This document shows positions 36,769-46,303 of a stretch of 64,000 nt of DNA, piece after piece. The stretch is taken from positions 277,656,330-277,720,329 of the forward strand of contig NC_061510.1 in NCBI RefSeq assembly GCF_022539505.1, given 5' to 3'. Origin of the DNA: Lolium rigidum. Its lineage: Eukaryota > Streptophyta > Magnoliopsida > Poales > Poaceae. Positions within the stretch are counted from its first letter, which is position 1. The number at the start of each line of letters is the position of its first letter. Position numbers and translations under genes: made by a program. The notes beneath the pieces were generated by a model, which was not told the DNA's origin, made no database searches, and was given only the letters and a program-made list of their open reading frames with translations.

Positions 36769-38475
36769 TGATGTCTACGGGAGCTTCTATTCTTGTAGAC
36801 AGTGTTGGGCCTCCAAGAGCAGAGGTTTGTAGAACAGCAGCAACTTTCCCTTAAGTGCATCACCCAAGGTTTATCGAACTCAGGGAGGAAGAGGTCAAAG
36901 ATATCCCTCTCATGCAACCCTGCAACCACAAAGCAAGAAGTCTCTTGTGTCCCCAACACACCTAATAGGTGCACTAGTTCGGCGAAGAGATAGTGAAATA
37001 CAGGTGGTATGAATGAATATGAGCAAGAGTAACGGCGCCGAGAAAATATCTTGTCGGCGTGTAGTTGATGGTGGTAATATGGTAGCAATGAGTAACGCAG
37101 TAGAAACAAGAAACAAGCAGCGATAGCGATATTTAGGAACAAGGCCTAGGGAATAGACTTTCACTAGTGGACACTCTCAACTTTGATCACATAATGCGAA
37201 TAGATAGATGCATACTCTACACTCTTGTTGGATGATGAACACATTGCGTAGGATTACACGAACCCTCAATGCCGGAGTTAACAAGCTCCACAATTCAATG
37301 TTCATATTTAAATAACCTTAGAGTGCATGAAAGATCAACACGACTAAACCAAGTACTAACACAGCATGCAAACTGTCACCTTCACACTATGTAGGAGGAA
37401 TAGATCACATCAATACCATCATAGCAATAGTTAACTTCATAATCTACAAGAGATCACAATCATAGCCTACGCCAAGTACTAACACGGATGCACACACTCG
37501 TCACCATTACACCGTGCAGGAGGAATAAAACTACTTTAATAACATCACTAGAGTAGCACATAGAATAGTAGTGATACAAAACACATTGCAATCATAAAGA
37601 GATATAAATAAGCACTTCACTACGCCATTCATAACAAGTAAATAAGTATTCCGTGAAATATAGCCTAAGAGACCCACACGGTGCACACACTGTCACCTTT
37701 ACACACGTGGGACAAGGAGTCTCCGGAGATCACATAAGTAAAACTCACTTGACTAGCATAATGACATCTAGATTACAAGCATCATCATATGAATCTCAAT
37801 CATGTAAGGCAGCTCATGAGATTATTGTATTGAAGCACATAGGAGAGAGATGAACCACATAGCTACCGGTACAGCCCCGAGCCTCGATGGAGAACTACTC
37901 CCTCCTCATGGGAGACAACAGCGTTGATGAAGATGGCGGTGGTGTTGATGGAGGAGCCTTCCGGGGGCACTTCCCCGCCCCGGCGGCGTGCCGGAACAGA
38001 GACTCATGTCCCCCAGATCTTGGCTTCGCGATGGCGGCGGCTCTGGAAGGTTTTCCGTATCGTGGTTTTTTCGTCTCGAGGTTTTAGGTCAGGGACCTTT
38101 AAATAGGCGAAGAGGCGGAGTCGGAGGGGCGACGAGGCGGCGACACCATAAGGCGGCGCGGCCAGGGCCTAGGCCGCGCCGGCCTATCATCTGGGGGCCC
38201 AGTGGCCCCCCTCTGGTCCTTCCCGGGTGTTCTGGAAGCTTCGTGGAAAAAATAGGATGCTGGGTCTTGATTTCGTCCGATTCCGAGAATATTTCCTTAC
38301 TAGGATTTCTGGAACCAAAAACAGCAGAAAACAGGAACTGGCCCTTCGGCATCTCGTCAATAGGTTAGTTCCAAAAAACGCATAAATATGACATATAATG
38401 TGTACAAAACATGTAGATATCATCAATAATGTGACATGGAACACAAGAAATTATCGATACGTCGGAGACGTATCA
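36769..38475 (-). repeat. 5' LTR of element B
   Basis: Same length (1707 bp) as the partner LTR at 31722-33428, with only scattered single-base differences and compensating small indels. Confidence 0.92.
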
Positions 38476-38480
38476 GTGTC

Positions 38481-39859
38481 CTATTTTGCCACGAAGCTTC
38501 CAGAAGACCGAAGGAGAGTCGAAGTGGGGCCACGAGGTGGCCAGACACCAGGGCGGCGCGGCCCAGGCCCTGGTCGCGCCGGCCTGTCGTCTGGGCCCCT
38601 CGTGCCGCCTCTTTACCTGCCCTTCCGCCTACAAATAGCCTCCATCGTGAAACCCCCAGTACCGAGAGCCACGATACGGAAAACCTTACTGAGACACCGC
38701 CGCCGCCAATCCCATCTCGGGGGATTCTGGAGATCTCCTCCGGCACCCTGCCGGAGAGGGGATTCATCTCCCGGAGGACTCTTCACCGCCATGGTCGCCT
38801 CCGGAGTGATGAGTGAGTAGTTCACCCCTGGACTATGGGTCCATAGCAGTAGCTAGATGGTTATCTTCTCCTCATTGTGCTTCATTGTCGGATCTTGTGA
38901 GCTGCCTAACATGATCAAGATCATCTATCTGTAATTCTATATGTTGTGTTTGTCGGGATCCGATGGATAGAGAATACTATGTTATGTTAATTATCAAGTT
39001 ATTACCTATGTGTTGTTTATGATCTTGCATGCTCTCCGTTATTAGTAGAGGCTCTGGCCAAGTTTTTGCTCTTAACTCCAAGAGGGAGTATTTATGCTCG
39101 ATAGTGGGTTCATGCCTCCATTAAATCTGGGACAGTGATAGAAAGTTCTAAGGTTGTGGATGTTCTGTTGCCACTAGGGATAAAACATTGATGCTATGTC
39201 TAAGGATGTAGTTATTGATTACATTACGCACCATACTTAATGCAATTGTCTCGTTGTTTTGTAACTTAATATCGGAAGGGGTTCGGATGATAACCTCGAA
39301 GGTGGACTTTTTAGGCATAGATGCATGCTGGATAGCGGTCTATGTACTTTGTCGTAATGCCCAATTAAATCTCACTATATTTATCATGTCATGTATGTGC
39401 ATTGTTATGCCCTCTCTATTTGTCAATTGCCCGACTGTAATTTGTTCACCCAACATGCTTTTATCTTATGGGAGAGACACCTCTAGTGAACTGTGGACCC
39501 CGGTCCTATTCTTTACATCGCATACAATCTCATCGCAATACTTGTTTTACTTGTTTTCTCGCAAACAATCATCTTCCACGCAATACGGTTAATCCTTTAT
39601 TACAGCAAGCCGGTGAGATTGACAACCTCAGCTGTTTCGTTGGGGCAAAGTACTTTGGTTGTGTTGTGCAGGTTCCACGTTGGCGCCGGAATCCCCGGTG
39701 TTGCGCCGCATTACATTCCGCCACCATCAACCTTCAACGTGCTTCTTGGCTCCTCCTGGTTCGATAAACCTTGGTTTCTTTCTGAGGGAAAACTTGCTAC
39801 TGTCTGCATCACACCTCCTCTTGGGGTTCCCAACGGACGTGTGTCAACTGCACGCATCA
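38481..39859 (+). repeat. 3' LTR of element A, second part
   Basis: Continuation of the 3' LTR of A beyond the nested element B, from CTATTTTGCC to the terminal GCACGCATCA. It is followed directly by the GGCGG target duplication. Confidence 0.92.
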
Positions 39860-39864
39860 GGCGG

Positions 39865-40425
39865 CCATCCTTGCTGCCGACGGCTTGCGATATGCATTAC
39901 GTGAATTTTGTTGTAATATTTTTTTTTTGCTATAACTGTTCTATGTTTTTGCTATGTTAGTATATATATTTTGCTACTAAGTATTTTCGGTGATGTATGG
40001 GACGAAGTCTGTTTTGATATAATAGCAATGATCTCGCCAGAGACCTTGTAAAAAATAATGTGATGCTATTTTTTTTTGCTATAATTCTTTTGTTGTTTTT
40101 CTACTTTAGTATAGAAATTTTGCTATGAGCGTCTCCGGCGAGGTCTCCGTCAATATTTCTGATGATATTGGTTTTTGCTACATTAGCATTTTTTGCTATA
40201 ATAGCATAATTTTTTGCTACGAGCTCTCCGGCGAGCTCAGTTGATTTTGTGACTGAACCGTTTTTTGCTACATTGTAGCAAAAGCGGGGTTATTTTTTGC
40301 TGCCGGGAGGTGTCTTTTTGCTACGTTCAATAAAAGCTGATCTGACCGTCTAAGATGGCCGATCCGACGGCTGGCGATCCGGGGGCTGGGAAATCAGATC
40401 CCCCGGGGGACGCCCAACAGTTTCC
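39865..40425. mobile_element. Right part of the MULE with TTTTTGCTAY repeats
   Basis: The MULE resumes after element A. The stretch 39918-40325 contains about eleven copies of T(3-9)GCTA(C/T) and two of CTCCGGCGAG, a subterminal repeat cluster. The end, running into CCCAACAGTTTCC, is the right inverted terminus. Confidence 0.8.
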
Positions 40426-40434
40426 TAAAAATTA

Positions 40435-42152
40435 CAAGCTAAAGGATAAATTCTTCACCCATACAAACTGATGCATCAATGTGCTCTCTAGATACTTGAC
40501 ATACAAAATTCTTCGTCCTGTTACGTTAACTTATCACAAGTATTTATTGTAGCAAAAACTTTCCATGTGGTGGATGCATCATCTGAAATAGCTTCACCCT
40601 CTAACATGTAGACGCAAGATGGAGCTACTCATGTAAAATACATACATAAACTTTGTAGTTTATTATACTAAAATCCTTATTATATTGTAATTTTATTATA
40701 TTTATTAGGACTAACCTATTAATAGTTGTAAATTTTACAAGTTCTTGTTTTATACTATGTTGTCTAGTAAATAGGTAAATATGGAAGAGAACCGGTCATT
40801 ATAGCAAAATCTGGAGTTTCCTGGAATATATCTCTGCAGTACTTTTTTCGAAGATGGCCAGGATCGGCCCCGGAGACAGAATCAAATGAAAAAGTGTCAA
40901 TTTATAAAATTATGGGGAATTTTATGCGCTTGCTTTTAGATGTAAAGTTCGCCCCAATCGGAGTCCGGATGCTCCAATGGTCGCCATACTATTGAAGGGT
41001 ACAAAGGCAGTTTCAAAAACACGAAAAGATGTGACGTGATTGACTCAAACTCCTTCCATATTTGAGGATTTTGGCCAAGGCAAGACTTGGTGGACTCATA
41101 CATGATAGAGGGAAGTCCTAGAAAGGTTCTAGAAGTGCCCAAGGGGCTTGGATCAAAGGGCTGTTCATCCTATGGCCAAGGTTGCACCTCCACCTCTATA
41201 TATTGAGAGGAAATCCTAGTTTTGGAAGCATCCACCCATAGCCACGAAATTTCCCCTCCTTAGCAGCTACTAAGGACGGGTAAAAACTCCTCCACACCAG
41301 CACCAAGTCCAAGGAAGAAAAAGGTGCAAAGGGCCGCTGCCCCAAGGGCAGCCGCCGCACCTCCAGGCACCGCCGCCGCCTCCTGTGGCCGCCGCCATGG
41401 GGATATTCATCGCCATGTCCTCCACGGGCTACATCTCTTCATCAACACCCTCATCAACATCTTCATCTACCTCTTTGTAATCTCTTGGTAAATATTATGT
41501 GTGAGGCAATATATTGTTTTCCCATTATGTATATATTGTACCTTTATGTCTTTGTTTGAGTATAGTGACTTGTTTTTGGCAATTGTGAAATAATTTTTTG
41601 ATGGTTGCATACTTGGATATAAGTATTTGTTATCTTCTATGATGATCTTTTGTACTGATATATGAGTGCATACATATGTTGGGGAATGCATGAGGTTATC
41701 ACCGTTGCATGATGATAGGGGGAGGGACATCTGGAGCTTGACAGAAATCATATCCCAATTCTTAGATTCATTTTGTATTAATTTATGGTTAATCAATGGG
41801 GGTATAACTATGAAACTTTTAAACTTTCAGTGGTGGTTGGACTTTATGTCTTAATAAATCCCTTGTTTGTTCTTAATTTTCCTTGGGATCAATGACTAGT
41901 GGTGCAATTGCTCATATCAATGGCTGCACCTATCTATGGCTCCTCTCTATAAGAAAACACTAAAATGACTATGCTAAACTTCACTAATTATGACAACCAC
42001 ACAAATGAAATAGAAATTTGCCAAGAAAGTTACTCCCTTGAGTTACTTTCTCTTACTCCACTTCATATCACTTTACTTATCTTGCATTAGGTTTACTTAT
42101 TGCATTTTAATTTCAGCACTCATAGTTTTATAGTAGAACCCTCTTCACACAC
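40435..42152. other. Probable LTR-retrotransposon debris, no gene
   Basis: From about 40840 the sequence looks like the 3' half of an LTR with a TATATATTGAGAGG promoter core (about 41195) and a GC-rich transcribed part (41330-41410), then AT-rich leader-like sequence. It runs directly into an LTR start at 42153. No ends, primer-binding site or coding domain were found. Confidence 0.35.
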
Positions 42153-42212
42153 TGATACGTTGCAAACGTATCTATAATTTTTGATGCTCCATGCTTGTTT
42201 TACACTAATTTA
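42153..42212 (+). repeat. Truncated LTR start of a second Gypsy family
   Basis: Begins TGATACGTTGCAAACGTATC, a relative of the A/B/C LTR start, and stops after about 60 bp where unrelated sequence (GGGATTTCTATTTTCGTGCC) begins. It is therefore a fragment or is cut by another insertion. Confidence 0.6.
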
Positions 42213-42895
42213 TATAGGGATTTCTATTTTCGTGCCCTCGGGTCGTTAGTTGTACTCAGTTTTCTCCAGCCCCTTAGTTTTTCCTCAGTTTTCCCCAAGC
42301 TTATGTCTGAAACCCGCAGAAGGAGTTCAGACGGAAGGAATTCGTTTATTTGGACGTTCTGCGCTGACGTGTTGCGCCGCGTCGTGTGGGGCCGCGTCGT
42401 GTGGGGCCGCGTCACGTGGGGCTGGTAGAAAGGGACCGCGTGGAATAGGACGAGAAGCGTTTGGTTGCACGTGAGCAGGAGCTGGGTTTTGTCTCTCTCG
42501 GCCCAAATTGGCATTTTAAGAGCACCTTTTCCCCTCTTTCTCTCTCTGTCTTTTTCACCAAATTAGTATCAAATCTAGAGAAGATTCTATTTCTGTCTTT
42601 CTTCAATATGGCAGCAAATATAGTAGCAAATCTAGTAGCAAATCTCTGGGGTTATTTATGCCTTTTGGCCCTCGTTTTTTGCCCAATATGGCAGCAAATC
42701 TAGTAGCAAATCTAGAAGCTAGTATATGATAAATTCACAACAGCATAATCACAAAAACTAAGTATAATACATAAACTGCATACAGCAGCCAAAAGCAGGC
42801 AATAATGTTGTTAATGTTCACGACAAACTAAGCTGAAAAACAAGACGCACGCAATGTATGGACAACAAGAAGATTAGGATGAATGAATTTGTTCT
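42213..42895. other. Repeat-derived stretch with short tandem motifs
   Basis: Positions 42378-42422 hold three in-frame copies of the 15-mer CGCGTCGTGTGGGGC (the third reads CGCGTCACGTGGGGC). Positions 42608-42720 hold repeated GTAGCAAATCTA and ATGGCAGCAAAT words. No domain-bearing ORF is seen; it is probably a DNA transposon of unknown class. Confidence 0.4.
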
Positions 42896-43800
42896 TCATT
42901 CCTCCTCATATATTTCTTCGTCGCTCCATTCGTGCATTTCCCCAAGGAAATATTCATTGAACTCCTTCCGTCGCGAGTGTGCGGCCAATACATCCTCCAA
43001 ACGGTATGGCCTGTGTTCATTACTCATACCGTAGCTTCCTATTCTATCCACGTACTGGCCACTCATCCCAGGCCTTTGTATCATGAGAGTACTCTCTGAT
43101 ATAACCCAAATCCGCGTAGTAGATGCTGCCAGGTCGAAGTGTCGGGTACACTCTGGTGTCGACGGAGATACACCGGATATAATTCACGAAAAAGGCATTA
43201 CTGCCAATGTTACCGACCGGATGGAGAGAGCGGCTCGAGTGTCCACACGGTACACCAATGGTTTGCCCGCCAAAGCCTCGCTGACCAACAACACAAGCAG
43301 CGAGATCACCATCCGACTTCACAAGGTAGAACTTCCGACGTCCAAGTTACGGGAAATGAAATTAGTGTCTCCATCTTGACGAGTGCTCGCGCGCTGCCGC
43401 AAGCTGTACATTGGTGCACACTATTCTTCCGATCTCAAAATTGTCACCAGCCTACGCATACGGTTCACCATTGAACGGGGTAATGCAACGCGGACAATGG
43501 TTCTTGATCGAAAATCTTCCTTCTCCCCAATCTTCATTTATATCCTTAGTTGGAGTGCTCTCATCGACCCAACCAATTTCCAACGGGTAATGTGTGGCAA
43601 CGAAGACCATAGTCGGGGATTTGATAACAGCGACTGATTTCAGAAAAACAGATGGCATCTGCGCCTCAAACATAGTGTTCGATTTCTTTGCGAGTGGGTT
43701 CAGCAACCGTATCTTGTGCGGCGGGTTCTTCTGGGCAAGCACGATGACACCACGGCAAAAGCCGACGAAGTAGTATCTAAAATATATTGATGAAGATAAC
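42896..43800 (-). pseudogene. DUF295 (F-box/KIB-type) protein fragment, cut by an LTR
   Basis: The minus strand reads pieces of a plant DUF295 protein in order. YYFVGFCRGVIVLAQKNPPHKIRLLNPL (a family-typical glycine-containing strand plus L-NPL motif) comes first, then an IKSPTMVFVATHYP strand. RKFYLVKSDGDLAACVV corresponds to the familiar YLVES-G-LL-V strand. GSNAFFVNYIRCISV and YPTLRPGSIYYAD correspond to the C-terminal LG-AFF and LRPN-IYY motifs. Pieces are in at least three frames (43452-43742, 43044-43322, 42896-43084). The N-terminal part, including any F-box, is missing because the LTR of element C starts at 43801. Non-functional. Confidence 0.75.
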
Positions 43801-45547
43801 TGATACGTCTCCGACGTATCGATAATTTCTTATGTTCTATGCCATATTATTGATGATACCTACATGTTTTATGCACACTTTATGTCATATTCGTGCATTT
43901 TCTGGAACTAACCTATTAACAAGATGCCGAAGTGCCGGTTCTCGTTTTCTGCTGTTTTTGGTTTCGAAATCCTAGTAACGAAATATTCTCGGAATTGGAC
44001 GAAACAAAGACCCGGGGGCCTATTTTTCCACGGAGCTTCCGGAAGACCGAAGAACATACGAAGTGGGGCCACGAGGTGGCGACACCACAAGGCGGCGCGG
44101 CCCGGGGGGCCCGCGCCGCCCTATGGTGTGGCCCCTCGTCCGGCCCCGACTCTTCCCTTCCGCCTACTTAAAGCCTCCGTCGCGAAACCCCTGATTCGAA
44201 AAACCACGATACGGAAAACCTTGCGAGACGCCGCCGCCGCCGATCCCATCTCGGGGGATTCTGGAGATCTCCTCCGGCACCCTGCCGGAGGGGGGATTCA
44301 TCTCCCGGAGGACTCTACACCGCCATGGTCGCCTCCGGAGTGATGAGTGAGTAGTTCACCCCTGGACTATGGGTCCATAGCAGTAGCTAGATGGTTGTCT
44401 TCTCCTCATTGTGCTTCATTGTTGGATCTTGTGAGCTGCCTAACATGATCAAGATCATCTATCCGTAATTCTATATGTTGTGTTTGTCGGGATCCGATGG
44501 ATAGAGAATACCATGTCATGTTAATTATCAAGTTATTACATATGTGTTGTTTATGATCTTGCATGCTCTCCGTTATTAGTAGAGGCTCTGGCCAAGTTTT
44601 TACTCTTAACTCCAAGAGGGAGTACTTATGCTCGATAGTGGGTTCATGCCTGCATTGACACACAGGACGAGTGACGAAAGTTCTAAGGTTGTGTTGTGCT
44701 TGTTGCCACTAGGGATAAAACATTGGCGCTATGTCCGAGGATGTAGTTGTTGATTACATTACGCACCATACTTAATGCAATTGTCCGTTGTTAGCAACTT
44801 AATACTCGGAGGGGTTCGGATGATAACCTGAAGGTGGACTTTTTAGGCATAGATGCAGTTGGATGGCGATCTATGTACTTTGTCGTAATGCCCAATTAAA
44901 TCTCACTATACTTATCATGTCATGTATGTGCATTGTTATGCCCTCTCTATTTGTTAATTGCCCGACTGTAATTTGTTCACCCAACATGCTTTTATCTTAT
45001 GGGAGAGACACCTCTAGTGAACTGTGGACCCCGGTCCATTCTTTAATACTGAAATACAAATCTGCTGCAATACTTGTTTTTACTATTTTCTCTGCAAACA
45101 ATCATCTTCCACACAATACGGTTAATCCTTTGTTACAGCAAGCCGGTGAGATTGACAACCTCACTGTTTCGTTGGGGCAAAGTACTTTGGTTGTGTTGTG
45201 CGGGTTCCACGTTGGCGCCGGAATCTACGGTGTTGCGCCGCACTACATCCCGCCGCCATCAACCTTCAACGTGCTTCTTGGCTCCTCCTGGTTCGATAAA
45301 CCTTGGTTTCTTTACGAGGGAAAACTTGCTGCTGTGCGCATCATACCTTCCTCTTGGGGTTGCCCAACGAACGTGTGAAATACACGCCATCAAGCTCTTT
45401 TCCGGCGCCGTTGTCGGGGAGATCAAGACACGCTGCAAGGGGAGTCTCCACTTCTCAATCTCTTTACTTTGTTTTTGTCTTGCTTTATTTTATTTACTAC
45501 TTTGTTTGCTGCATTATATCAAAACACAAAAAAAAATTAGTTGCTAG
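43801..45547 (+). mobile_element. Gypsy-type LTR retrotransposon C, truncated at assembly gap
   Basis: The LTR runs 43801-45392 (1592 bp) from TGATACGTC to CACGCCATCA and resembles that of element A throughout. A primer-binding site variant CGGCGCCGTTGTCGGGGA follows at 45403-45420. The interior matches the start of element A up to the gap. Left flank ATAAC is the expected target duplication, but the other end lies beyond the gap or is lost. Confidence 0.88.
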
Positions 45548-45647
45548 NNNNNNNNNNNNNNNNNNNNNNNNNNNNNNNNNNNNNNNNNNNNNNNNNNNNN
45601 NNNNNNNNNNNNNNNNNNNNNNNNNNNNNNNNNNNNNNNNNNNNNNN
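45548..45647. other. Assembly gap, 100 N
   Basis: Exactly 100 undetermined bases, a conventional placeholder of unknown true size. It falls in the interior of element C, so several kilobases of that element and its 3' LTR may be missing here. Confidence 1.
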
Positions 45648-46107
45648 TGTACTCTAGAATCGGACCGATGACCGACATGTATTTGTAGTTTTGTAATCCG
45701 CATATGTCAGGACCGTAAAAAGAAGAGAGACCGCAGGGGGGCGGCTAGACGGCAAGGCAGCAGCGGCCGTTTCGCGGACACGCACCAAACCCACAGAGAA
45801 AGGATAGTGATAGCAGGTGCTGTCCGTGGGCAGGACGACGGGAATCATTCAGGAATCAGGAACAACTCGGCTGGTTGAGGTCAGGAACAACGAGAATAAG
45901 GGTTTACTCCTCCTAGATGCTAGTTTTTCCCAATTTCGTTTTCGATCTGGCCCTTGTGTAATTCTGGCGGCTTCCCCAATTAGGCTTGGCCGACCGTGGC
46001 ACGCGAGCCGCGGCGGCTGTTGCGCCGAATTGTGACCGCGTCTTGATAGGACTTGTGTTAATTTCCGTGTCGAGAGGGTTTATCATCTTACAAGCTACTA
46101 GATGCTG
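45648..46107 (+). other. Displaced upstream region of the ClpC-like gene
   Basis: Single-copy-looking sequence between the gap and the LINE. If the LINE is excised in thought, 46120 joins 52066, so this stretch would sit just upstream of the first ClpC-like exon and may hold its promoter or 5' UTR. No clear TATA box is seen, and no long ORF. Confidence 0.4.
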
Positions 46108-46120
46108 TTAGCTGTTAGTT
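46108..46120. repeat. LINE target-site duplication, left copy
   Basis: TTAGCTGTTAGTT, identical to 52053-52065, flanks the poly-T end of the LINE. Confidence 0.93.
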
Positions 46121-46303
46121 TTTTTTTTTTTGACAGCTCAACGGTGGGGCAAAAACCCCACCTGAAGTAAACTTTATTTCATTTCAGCCAACTGAACAAT
46201 TGTCTTATTATCTTATTACAAGGGGAAAATACAGGAGGGCGGGGGCAGCTCGGCGCAGCGAGCAGAAGAAGAGAAGCAGACACACACGCACCCAGGAAGG
46301 GGG

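Larger units (their letters stand above)
31722..38475 (-). mobile_element. Gypsy-type LTR retrotransposon B, nested in the 3' LTR of A, reversed
   Basis: Two direct LTRs of exactly 1707 bp (31722-33428 and 36769-38475) bound a 3.3-kb interior. Left and right flanks are GGGTC (31717-31721) and GTGTC (38476-38480), a 5-bp duplication with one mismatch; the uninterrupted A sequence (5' LTR) reads CCCAGGGTCCTATTT at this point. On the minus strand the order is 5' LTR, primer-binding site, one unknown ORF, non-coding 3' region, polypurine tract, 3' LTR. No gag, protease, RT or integrase is seen. The two LTRs look almost identical, so insertion was recent. Confidence 0.93.
24944..39859 (+). mobile_element. 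Gypsy-type LTR retrotransposon A, non-autonomous, with nested insertion
   Basis: The element starts TGATACGTC at 24944 and ends GCACGCATCA at 39859, flanked by the 5-bp duplication GGCGG (24939-24943 and 39860-39864). The 5' LTR is 24944-26544 (1601 bp). The 3' LTR is 31503-31721 plus 38481-39859 (1598 bp), split by element B. The internal region has a primer-binding site, gag and an aspartic-protease segment, then about 2.6 kb without coding capacity up to a purine-rich tract at the 3' LTR. Reverse transcriptase and integrase are absent, so it must depend on a partner element. Confidence 0.93.
23608..40434. mobile_element. Mutator-like element (MULE) split by nested Gypsy elements
   Basis: The 9-bp direct repeat TAAAAATTA occurs at 23608-23616 and 40426-40434, the target duplication size of Mutator elements. 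Just inside, the termini are inverted and imperfect over roughly 90 bp: left GGAAAATGATTGCTTTCCCC and right (reverse complement) GGAAACTGTTGGGCGTCCCC, both leading into CCCGGGG and later a GGATCG block. Removing the Gypsy insertion at 24944-39859 and its target repeat leaves about 1.9 kb of MULE (23617-24943 plus 39865-40425). No MURA transposase is visible, so it is non-autonomous. Confidence 0.88.

Noticed and set aside
24944..45547. Repeated LTR sequences as a CRISPR-like or satellite array
   Set aside because: The repeats are 1.6-1.7 kb LTRs with TG...CA ends, primer-binding sites and target duplications, explained by retrotransposition.
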